The notes beneath the pieces are model-generated. The model searched no databases, was not told where the DNA came from, and worked only from the letters and a program-made list of their open reading frames with translations. DNA of 64,000 nt, from contig CAICTM010000414.1 in NCBI GenBank assembly GCA_903772945.1, positions 1 through 64,000 on the forward strand, given 5' to 3'. Source of the stretch: Seminavis robusta (lineage: Eukaryota > Bacillariophyta > Bacillariophyceae > Naviculales > Naviculaceae). This document shows, in pieces, positions 31,785-40,776 of this stretch. Every line of letters starts with the position of its first letter. Within the stretch, counting starts at the first letter, position 1. The position numbers and the translations under genes are program-made.

Positions 31785-32764
31785 AGACGACTGCGGTTCC
31801 CCAACAAAAGACAGCAGTTGTTCCTGCAACGGCTCGTTCCCCGAACGCGGCAGTGGCGCCCGCGAAAATTGCTGTGGTGCCTACAGCATCGGTTCCACCA
31901 AAGGCGGCAGTTGTTCCGCCAAAGATTGCCGTGGTTCCAAAGGCAGCAGTGGTTCCGCCAAAGACGACCGTCGTTCGTGCTACGACGGCTTCGCCCAATG
32001 TCACTGTGATTCCGGCAAAGAGTACAGCTGTTCCATCCAATATGGCACAGAATACGACGGTCTTGAAGTGCCCAGTAATGCCTCCAAAAGTGACACCCAC
32101 GGGAAGTCCTACCAGTCAGAAAGTGGCGGTAGCACAAAGAGTCGCTGTCATCCTGCGCCTCCAAAGATGACTCCAAATGTGAGCTATGCACCTGCTACAG
32201 CAGTCCACAAGAATATTTCTACCGTGCCACCAAAGGTCATCCAACCAACCGTGATGGTTCCCAAGTACCCGCCAAAAGTCACCCCCACTGGCAGTCCTAG
32301 ATACCACGCTCCACCCACCACAACGGCGCAGCAGAGTACAGCAGTAGTTCGTGGCGCCGCTACTGCAGTAGTAAAAATTTCCCGCCCAGCAGCAATGGCC
32401 AAGCAGCGCTGTGCCAAAAATCACACCAAAGGTTATTCCATCAAACCCAGTGATTCCGCCCAAGGCAGCTACCACCACGAGCCAAAATGCTACAACCACA
32501 GCACAGCCGCCACGACCAGGCGTTTCCACTAATTCTGCCGCAGCCCCCAAGGTTGTTTCCGCCGGAAATTCCGCCAACTCTACCCCAAACCAGCCGGAAA
32601 TTAGCGCGGTTTCTACCAAATCTACGACGGAAAACTCCCAAAATTCGCGCCTGCTCCCAGACCTTCTCGACCCCCAGCGCTACTCTAAGCACACCCAACA
32701 ACCGCACCGCAAGCGTAGTTCCCTCAAACTCCACAGGTGTACCAGCGCTGTTGCTACTGTGTAG
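31425..32764 (+). pseudogene. Frame-shifted continuation of the low-complexity gene
   Basis: Reading continues in other frames with the same composition: TTTTTAPTTSSRPAAIAPAP-like sequence from about 31425, the PxAVVP repeat tract to about 32160, a second frame shift to PPKVIQPTVMVPKYPPKVTP at about 32165-32400, then a return to the earlier frame (PKITPKVIPSNPVIPPKAAT) until the stop at 32764. These could be assembly indels in repetitive DNA rather than decay, in which case the protein would be about 1250 residues. No introns with good borders are seen. Confidence 0.5.
31590..32010 (+). repeat. Coding minisatellite (PxAVVP units)
   Basis: Imperfect units of about 24-42 nt encode variants of VSPNAAVVPAK, VPTASVPPKAAVVPPK and VVPATA. 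The units are multiples of three, so gains and losses would keep the frame; adjacent frame changes therefore need another cause. Confidence 0.7.
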
Positions 32765-33971
32765 CTTGAATTACTCCGTCAGCACCCGCCACCCACCAAA
32801 AATGCTACAATCGGGCCATCCTTCTACTAGCACAACAGTGCCGCAGTAAAATGGACATGAGGATTCGTCTTCTTCTTCTCGCTCTCAATTCTTTTTGACA
32901 GAACGGAATCGAATCCACCAATACTTATTTGTTGTTCAATACAGTATCATCGATCGATCAAAATCAATGCATCAATCAATCATTCCGCCAACAAGGCAAT
33001 TCTACATTTTCACAAACATTCTCAACACTTCAGGAAACCAAAAAACAAAATCACTACAGTAATGGACACACAACACAATCGAACAGAACAGAACGTGACA
33101 CGCTCAGAAGAACTTGTTCCGTCACGAAAAAATCAAATCAAGGTGGTACGAAAAAATATTTCACCTCACTCAGTACAACAAAAATCACAAGAATGAAACA
33201 TGTAACGGTTCAATCAATGCCTTGGATAATAGCTATATTTATTTTATCCTGGGTACAACAGGCTGTGTTCTTTTTGTCGTACGCTGTAGTCGTTAGGTTA
33301 TTCTATTCTTACTGTACATTCTACAAGAATATGTTCTGCAGCTCCAGTTTGGAATGGCAGCGTCCTTTTTGTTCTGTGTTCGTTTGGTCGACACTGAGGA
33401 GTCTTTGAGGACAAATTCTCTACCTCGTGCGCAGCCCATGCCCTCTCTCCTTTGGGTCGCCGATATCCGGTCTGAACAGACAAGTTCATGGTCCGCACCG
33501 CGAGGATAAGAAGAAGAAAAAAGAGATGCCATAAGAACTCGTCTCCCATCTCAACAGTCTACAGTTGCAACCAAGATATTCCTTTCAGTGCGGAGGAGAA
33601 GTTTCAGCGATAATGAAATGCCAGTGTTTTCCAGCTCTGATGGTTATTATCCTCTCAATTCCTGCTCTGCTGCTTTAATCTTTTTCATGACGGGTTCCTA
33701 GCCAGCAAGCTAGCTAGCAGGTCTGAAACAGACAAGTTCATGGTCCGCACCAACAGGCTAAGAACTCGTCTTCCATCTCAACAGTTTTCACTGGTCTTTG
33801 AACAACAACATTCTGGAAGGATCACTGCCTAGTGGTATTGCTACTGCATAGATAGACAGAAGGATTGACCTTTGAATCATTCAGCCAAAAGACAATTTAA
33901 CTGCTCCAGGTCCTTTCCATGTAATCAAAAATGCATAGTATATTTTATTAAAATGGATAATGTTCTCCTTA
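32765..33971. other. Gene-free stretch
   Basis: No gene supported. It contains the presumed 3' UTR of the low-complexity gene and the duplicated segment described at 33466-33795. The segmental duplication begins at about 33787. Confidence 0.45.
33466..33795. repeat. Local direct repeat
   Basis: A segment reading 'ggtctga-acagacaagttcatggtccgcacc...aagaactcgtct-ccatctcaacag' occurs at about 33469-33560 and again, shorter, at 33720-33790. The first copy has an extra A/G-rich 'gaagaagaaaaaaga' insert. Confidence 0.7.
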
Positions 33972-36198
33972 TCAATTCAAACAGGGACAATCACAGCCAC
34001 AAAACATGGAGGTACAATCAAAGCCAAGAACGCACTGCTCATCCTGATACCATATACAGGAGGCATTCTGCAAGAAACAGAGGTCCTCAGGGACAGTGCC
34101 AGACAACTCAGAATTGCCAGTTAGATTCAGAACACGCAAATTTGTCAACATTCCAAGCTCGGAAGGAAGCTGGCCAGTCAGCTGATTCTCAGACAGCAAA
34201 AACCGAAAAAAGCTTGTCAACATTCCAAACTCGGAAGGAAGCTGGCGATTCTCAGACAGCAAAAGCCGAGCAAAGCTTGTCAACATTCCAAGCTCGGAAG
34301 GAAGCTGGCCAGTCAGCTGATTCTCAGACACATCAAGCCAAGATAAGCTTGTCAACAGTCCAAGCCCGGAAGCAACCTGGCCAGTCAGCTGATTCCCACT
34401 TAAGTGGACCCTGGACAAATCTGTCATTTGAAAGAGCTCAGAAGGAATGCACCCAGTAAGCTGATTAAAAACGAAATCCAGAGAAGTCAACAGTCCAAGC
34501 TCAGAAGGAATGAGCCCAGTAAGCTGATTGAGGGCCACATTCAAGTGTGTCAAAGCAGTCAATTGTCCCAGCTGAGAAGGGATTGGACCAGGCAACTCAC
34601 CGAGCGACAAACTCAGATATTGCAAAGATGAAAGTTGTCCTAGCTCGAACGGGATTGGTCCAGTCAGCTCACTTCCAATTAGGTAGTCAAAGCTGGCACT
34701 TGTCCCACTTGGAGGGAAGTTGGCCGGTACCGTGGACACTCCAAATCCACAGAAATTCCAAGCTTGGCATCTTGTAGAATTCTTCTGGAAGCAAACAGGA
34801 AAGAAAATGCCGTGGGATGTGTTGAAATCCCGTATATTGGAGCATGACCACTCCGGAATTTAATCTGGGACAAGCTAGTCAAGAGGGTAATTTCGGGCGG
34901 GAAAACTGGCAGGAATTCATCAACCTCAAGGCCTGAAAGATCGAGCATTGTAAATCGCCTTTGGCTGTTGCAAGGTAAGGTTGCAGATGCTTCAGGTGTT
35001 GCTATAGTTTCCATTGTAATCAATCGATCCAGTCCCACCGGAGAACCAATCACATTCGTCCTTTCATAATCCATCCAACGTTCCTTGATCAGAGGGTTCC
35101 CGTGCTCTCCCTGAAAGGAATAGAAGAAGGTTGCGAGAGCAAAGAGCTGAGTTTTCCTCCACTCTGGCAAGTATGTGATATTCTGGTGATTGTCAAGCCA
35201 GTTCCACGCCTTCCACTGAGGTGTGTCACTGCTATTGTTCATGCTGGCAAGAGTGTATTCAGGTAGTTTATCCAGCAGTTCATCCAGAACCCCAGTCGGG
35301 GCAAAGGATGGGACATTCGATGGCTCCATGGATCCATATACAGTTGGCGTTTCTGTTGAGGCAATGAGCACTGGTTCTTTTTGCTTTTGGGAGCCAGCCA
35401 CAAACCCAATAACAATGGTAGCAACAAGGCACAACCAAATCATAGCTGCAACAAATAGCTTCTCTTTGGCCTTTCGGTTTTGCTCTCTTTGTTGAATTTG
35501 TTGTAGGTTGACGGGATGTGCTGATGGAATCATTTGCCCCTCTTCTACAACCATGTTAGTCACGGCCAACTGTTGGTTGCCTGTTGCATTGTTGTTGTTG
35601 GTGGTGGTGTCTGCTGTGGCATTATTGTGTCGACGTTGAGCCTCAAGAAGGGCATAATCCAAAGTAGTGGTGCGTTCCAAGTTTCCTGTTCCCGGCGCTC
35701 CCAAGTAGGCTCCCGGTTGAGATTCTAGTTGTCTTTGATAGGGGTTGGTTCGCCTCAACATAGTTGGCTGGATATCGTCTTGTTGGTTTTGTGGTGTACT
35801 GTCTTCTTGTACCGGTACATGTACGACACTAGCATCATTGTTTGTGGAAGGAATTCCTTGAGAGACTACCATAGGTGGGGCAGCATTAGTATCACTTGGA
35901 CCGTTCTTGCTCAGTTTGTCTGCTTCATTGATTTCCAGTGCTACTACTTGCATCAGAGCATGGTGTTCCTCGTCATCTTGAGTGCTATCTGTGGCCTTTG
36001 CCATTTGATCTGTGCATGCATCGTCGCAGAGCCTAGCTCCGACAACTTCTGCGTCTAACTTCTTCCCCTGATCTACTTTGCTGCTGGATTCCTTCATCCT
36101 CTCTTATCTTGGGAGCAATAGGAGCAACGACAACACAGGAGAGGTAGGCAAGGACAAGAAGAGGGATGGTAATGGAGAGATTGAGGAGACTCTTTTAG
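33787..36198. repeat. Segmental duplication, copy 2
   Basis: Same-orientation copy of 21231-23941, about 300 bp shorter, mainly through loss of LRR units. It contains the disrupted LRR gene. Confidence 0.8.
33972..36097 (-). pseudogene. Broken duplicate of the LRR membrane protein
   Basis: The 5' part (36097 to about 34790) keeps the frame of the intact paralogue: acidic N-terminus (MKESSSKVDQGKKLDAEVV), transmembrane helix (LFVAAMIWLCLVATIVIGFVAG) and cap. At 'SFLF' the frame changes, so residues after it (ASRRILQDAK...) no longer match the paralogue's PEEFYKMPSLELL, and the frame stops at 34679. A second frame resumes from about 34739 with LRRs and runs to the normal Cys-rich end (CDCPCLN) at 33972. 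Several LRRs are missing, and one repeat is fused (LLLSENRQLPSEFG). At least two indels are needed, so a pseudogene is the simplest reading; a split gene is less likely. Confidence 0.8.
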
Positions 36199-36424
36199 GT
36201 CGGACGAGTATGAGGTGAGAATTTTCCGACCGAGCAGCACGCTAGCTACTACAGCATACTAGCTGCGAACAGCTCTGCGAACCCAGTAAACTTAGACCGG
36301 TAAAGTTGAAGTTGGGCCCCAGACCACCACGGACAAAACGGGATCGGCATCCGTCGGACGCAGTGTGAGAAAACGGCACTGAACGGTTTGAAAATACGGT
36401 ACGACTGTAACACGCACCCATTGG

Positions 36425-36492
36425 AGATGCATACCGGTAGCTTTACCGGTACGCATGTAGCTACCGGTTGCGACGTGCGTACCGGTAAAGCC
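36425..36492. repeat. ACCGGT palindrome cluster
   Basis: Four ACCGGT sites fall within 65 bp. 'gctttaccggtacgc' and its exact inverse 'gcgtaccggtaaagc' flank a central 'agctaccggttgcgacg', giving a potential hairpin. Confidence 0.75.
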
Positions 36493-36657
36493 CAATCCAT
36501 CGTACTGCAGATAGCGTTAGTGTACGTACTTTGGTTCAGTGGAAAAGGTGATCCACACACCTTTTTAAGTCAGCGGGAGCTGCGATACCTCCTCGGCAGA
36601 AAGACAGATAGAAGAAGGATGACATGTTTGAGATTGCACCCTTCTTTCAAGATAGCC

Positions 36658-37075
36658 CTGGCAACAACACCCGACTTCGTCGTCCCTCATTATAACCTTC
36701 TTTTTTATCTAGGCTAGCCCTGGCGACAACACCCGACCCGCTAACCATAATTTTACAGCTGTCACTCCCGTATGTAGATGTAACTTTTATAGCTTCTGCT
36801 GGCTTATTGTGTTGAGTGCACTAACCTTGAATAATCATGAGTGAATCGAATTGGAATGTTGGGCCTAGCGACAACACACGACGACGCCCTGTATCATTCC
36901 CTCATTATAACCTTCTTTTTTTCTAAGCTAGCGACAACACCCGACCCGCTAACCATAATTTTACAGCTGTCACTCCCGTATGTACCTGTAACTTTGTAGC
37001 TTCTGCTGGCGTATTGTGTTGAGTGTACTAACCTTGAATAATCATGAGTGAATCGAATCGGAACGTTGTGCAGTG
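36658..37075. repeat. Two-copy tandem repeat, about 209-bp unit
   Basis: The unit runs from 'gcaacaacac(a/c)cgac' through 'cattataaccttctttttt', 'ccgacccgctaaccataat', 'cagctgtcactcccgtatgt' to 'accttgaataatcatgag'. A partial third copy of the end ('gtgcactaaccttgaataat') lies at 37263-37284. Confidence 0.85.
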
Positions 37076-37450
37076 ATGCTGTGTGTTAGATTGATTATTG
37101 CTGCCATTATCAGGTAGTCTTAACCCTATACCCTGGCTTCACCAAAACGAGGGGGATCACACAGACACAATAGGAGGGGGGTCCCACAGACAGGAATTGA
37201 GGGGGATCCCACAGACACTGCATAGGCCTATTTAAGTCAGCGGGAGCTGTTATTGTGATGAGTGCACTAACCTTGAATAATCATGATTTTATTCCTACCC
37301 CTAAACTTGTTAAACCTTCAATTTCCAATTTTGTTGGCTTACACCTATCTATATCCCTATACTTTGGCTTCACCGGAACAGGAAATAGGAAATAGGAAAT
37401 TCGGTTTTTTTCAGCGCTCGTCTCCTGTATCCCTTTGCCTCAACCAACAG

Positions 37451-37838
37451 TTACAACCGGATATTGTCAATCCAGCCATTGTATAGCCGGCTACCCTATA
37501 GTTTCGTCGGCGACAGTGGCAACAGTACCGAACACACTCAGCTTCCGCTATGCTCGCTACGCTCCGTTATTGGTACTAGTACCTCGAATTGGATCCTTAT
37601 GACGAATACATCATGTACAACCGAATATTGTCAATTCAGCCATTGTAGCTAGCTACCGTATAGTTACATCGGCAACAGTACCGAACACACTCAGGTTCCG
37701 CTTTGCTCGCTACGCTCCGTTACTGGTACATGGTACTTCGCATTGGATCCTTATGATGAATACATGTACAACCGAATATTGTTAATCCAGCCATTGTAGC
37801 TAGCTACCGTATAGTTACATCGGCAACAGTACCGAACA
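37451..37838. repeat. Tandem repeat, about 150-164-bp unit, 2.5 copies
   Basis: Units begin near 37451, 37615 and 37764 with 'gtacaaccgaatattgt' and run through 'cagccattgtagctagctac', 'ggcaacagtaccgaacacac', 'gctcgctacgctccgtta' to 'attggatccttatga'. The third unit stops at 'gtaccgaaca', next to the open frame at 37873. Confidence 0.85.
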
Positions 37839-37872
37839 ACCGCGGGACTGTGCCGGAAGTTGGCGAACTTGG

Positions 37873-38316
37873 TTACACCATGCGTAAGTGCTTCATAAGG
37901 GTAGCGTGGTCGACGCGCGCCCAGATCTCGCTCGGCTTGGAATATAGGTCGACCTTGCCTGCCTTCTTGACCTTGGTGTCAGCGATGATAGCGGGGCGCA
38001 GCTTTTCGAACTGTTCGAACGCGACCTTGGTTGGAGCAGTAGAACACGCTCCAATGTCGATCATCGCGTTGCCTTGCTTGAACAGCTCGACCAAGGCGTC
38101 AGGATAATGCGAGTAGCACTCCACAGGAGCTTGCTTCGCGTCCTCAGAGCCTGACGTCTTGCGCTTGGTGGGAGTCACTGCATTGAATGCAGTGTCAACG
38201 GCCTCCTTGAACTCGTCGTTGTCCATCTTGGTCTTGAAGAGGTGTCCAACGGCATTCATCAGACCACCGTTCTCCATGAACTCCTCAATGGCATTGTTGA
38301 TACCGGCCTCGATCAT
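37873..38316 (-). CDS. Unrecognised 147-residue protein
   Basis: An open frame with normal-looking amino-acid composition: MIEAGINNAIEEFMENGG, then AVDTAFNAVTPTKRKTSGS, a GNAMIDIGACSTAP segment and ASKPSEIWARVDHATLMKHL-like C-terminus. Upstream in the same frame TPYYTKAECDQ also looks coding as far as an in-frame stop at about 38354, so the true start or a first exon may lie further up. It sits just beyond the 3' end of the copia RNase H in the same orientation and may be an extra ORF of that element or of an older one. I do not recognise the family. Confidence 0.4.
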   Translation of the reverse strand: MIEAGINNAIEEFMENGGLMNAVGHLFKTKMDNDEFKEAVDTAFNAVTPTKRKTSGSEDAKQAPVECYSHYPDALVELFKQGNAMIDIGACSTAPTKVAFEQFEKLRPAIIADTKVKKAGKVDLYSKPSEIWARVDHATLMKHLRMV

Positions 38317-38815
38317 CTGATCACACTCCGCTTTGGTGTAGTAAGGGGTTGACTATGACATGATATGCAATGTGTAAATGTAGTTGCAGTTCGTAGTACT
38401 AGAACTTGTGAGTTCCACCACGAGTAGTGTGAATGTAGTGCTCCACAGCATGCTCCCTCAGAGCGAAACGTCAACGGTGAGAACCATCTCGCTGTGAACG
38501 TTTCATGCTGTAGCCCTAGATCAAAACATATAGCGTGTATCAATTCACATCAATCTCAAACGTGTCGGTGACGTTGAGAACACTCCTCAGCATTCCGAAC
38601 CCGGTGTCAGTCCAAACGCGAACTCGCACTGACGTCATTGCGCGCGACAGCGCGCTGCACGCAGCCACTGTGCGGTGTAATGACTGTTGTGACATCAAGA
38701 TCGCATGGACGCACCTCTGGCACGAAATCCAAGTCTTCTTTGGGGTGATCTCGTGCTGAAATCCTTGACGTTGACGTCAAAGGCAACAACTGCACGAAAT
38801 CATAGAGCTCATCAG

Positions 38816-40254
38816 CACAAACTCATCCCCAACCATGGTAGCGCGAGCAACCAGCCCATGAGGTGGAATCTCAGCCTTTTGAAGACTTCCACACACAAGG
38901 GCTTGGTGAACATGTCCGCAAGTTGATCTGCGGTGCCCACCTTGACCACCTCGAGTTCCCCTGGCTTCAGATGTGCTCTGAACCAGTGGACCTTGACATC
39001 ATAGAACTTGGACCTTGGAGTGCTTTGTCCAGGCTCCAGGTTTGCCAGAGTCAGGGCTCCCATGTTGTCTTCCCAGACAGTGGTCTTGAATGAGGTCGGG
39101 CACTCTTCCTTGATGCCTAGTCCTGCGGCCACAGTCTGGACAGTACGCCTCAAAGGCAGAACTTCCATCATGCAGGTCGACAGTACTCAGCCATCATCGT
39201 GCTCAAGGCAATGGTCTGCTGCAGCTTGCTGGCCCAAACAATAGGACAACCATTCAGCAGTATTTGCTAGTAATACTGCAGCTTATTGGGGAGTAATTTG
39301 GTTTTAGATTAAGCTGAAAAGCAAAAGTGAGGATTTTCTGGTGGTGCATAGCAATTCTTGTGATTGAATTGGATATAAGGACCCCCGTAACACTTTAGAC
39401 CTAAAACTCCCTCGGTTCCTTGCATGATGAATTTGCATGCGAACCGGACTAGATGATTAATACACGAGTCAATAGTAAAGAGGTGTCAGGTATATTTCCT
39501 CCAACAATGACCAGCCCAGTTCTGCTCTTGACATTGGCAGGGTCGGCACGATTCTCCTTGCCGTAGAGTCCCATGAAATCAGCATCCACGTAGGCGTCCA
39601 TCTTGAAGGTCTCCGTGGTCATGGGCTCCATGATCAGTCCTTTTCCTTTGGTGCTATTGAGATATTGACCAATACGGATCAGGGCCAGCTCATGGCTTCT
39701 CTTGGGCTGGAAGGCAAACCTAGCACATTGGCTAACCGCAAAACCCAAATCAGGTCTTGAGTGGCCATACAGATACCACAGCATGCCTATGACACTAGCA
39801 TAGCTGAAGTCACAGGTAGCTGGGTCTCCATCCTCATCCTTTCCCAGGCACTCGGTGGCAGGTGTATCGACGAAGGGAAGGTCTCCACAGTGTAAAGCCT
39901 TGATGATTCAATCAGTGAGGCCTGTCTGCTTCAGACAGATCTTTCCAGAGTGAGTGTCGGTCGTGATATCCACTCCCAGAAATCCTGCCACACTCTCCTC
40001 TTCTTCTAACACCATTTGCCTCTTCCTCAGGGCTTCCAAAACTTCTTGGATGTCCTCCTTGTTTCTAGCATAGAGCAATGTGTCATCCACATAAACTAGA
40101 CAGATGACTTTCTTCGCAATGAACAGACCTGAATCCACTTCAGTTGCGGATGAGTAGCAATCGCACCGTGGTCCAGTTCACTACCGGCGCGTAAGTCTCA
40201 AAGAAGTCAACGCCATGGATCTGCCTGTCGCCTCTTGCACAGAACCTAGCTTTG
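38816..40254 (-). pseudogene. Copia reverse transcriptase C-part and RNase H remnants
   Basis: Minus-strand fragments in order: FETYAPVVNWTTVRLLLI (about 40250-40150); then a jump, marking a deletion of roughly 200 residues, to VICLVYVDDTLLYARNKEDI (40138-39908) with the catalytic YVDD; the RT/RNase H connection MLWYLYGHSRPDLGFAVSQC and AYVDADFMGLYG (39784-39507); and, after the 239-bp insertion, WASKLQQTIALSTMMAEYC and DNMGALTLANLEPGQ...ADMFTKPL to the stop at 38812. Frame changes occur at about 39170 and 39900. Confidence 0.85.
39255..39493. mobile_element. 239-bp insertion in copia RNase H
   Basis: The RNase H coding sequence breaks after a VGGN and resumes at GCPIVWASK 239 bp away, with ATT on both sides (39252-39254 and 39494-39496) as a likely target duplication. 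The insert begins with a hairpin-forming 'cagcagtatttgctagtaat' and has no terminal inverted repeats or coding capacity that I can see. A SINE or a degenerate MITE are possibilities. Confidence 0.5.
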
Positions 40255-40721
40255 TGCAATACACGGCTCTTAGCCTTATTCGCGACTCGATCCTAGATAG
40301 GGTTTGAGTTCGACTCATGACTGAGTCTCTCGTGAATAGTCATCTGAGACAGTCTGACTGAGCTCTCTCTTGAAATAGTCATCTGAGACAGTGGTTCTCA
40401 ATGGCCGCGGTTAGTCATACTAGGTTGATGATGAAACATCCCAATAATATTTAGCCACGTGGAGTACTACCAACGCTACTAGATTCAGGCTAGACAAACC
40501 TTCCACGCGTCCGTTTTAGGATCGTGTAAGACGTAGGATTACTACCACAACCTACTCTATCACACTTTATAGTTCACCGCTGGAAGCCAGATCTTACGAC
40601 TCCTTTGATGTGATCTCTCTCGTTGATAGTTTTCATGCTCTTCTAATCTCTCTCATAACTTTCATTCTCTCAAACTCAAACACACTCGAAAGATTTTACA
40701 CTAGCTTTTAGGTTAGTTGCA
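40255..40721 (+). repeat. 5' LTR of Ty3 copy B
   Basis: 467 bp, from TGCAATACACGGCTCTTAGC to ...TTAGTTGCA. It is longer than its partner because of local duplications, for example 'gtcatctgagacag' twice at 40339-40392, absent from the 3' LTR. Confidence 0.85.
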
Positions 40722-40776
40722 TTTTTGTTAACAAACACCAAATAGCTTTCAGCTACCCCCAACCTTATCCTTCACC

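Larger units (their letters stand above)
36199..37872. other. Gene-free, repeat-rich stretch
   Basis: No coding sequence supported. It consists largely of the ACCGGT palindrome cluster and two families of tandem repeats listed separately. An 'aagtcagcgggagctg' block recurs at about 36566 and 37234. Confidence 0.55.

Noticed and set aside
31423-32100. Minus-strand frame of 225 codons with GGTTAAFG-like repeats
   Set aside because: Antisense of the PxAVVP minisatellite; the periodicity comes from the plus-strand repeat.
37451-37838. Possible CRISPR-like repeat array
   Set aside because: Units are contiguous and about 150 bp, with no spacers between short identical repeats, and the DNA is eukaryotic.
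38330-38810. Expected copia 3' LTR
   Set aside because: I compared this stretch with 52930-53560 and found no shared sequence or polypurine tract, so I do not annotate LTRs for the copia element.
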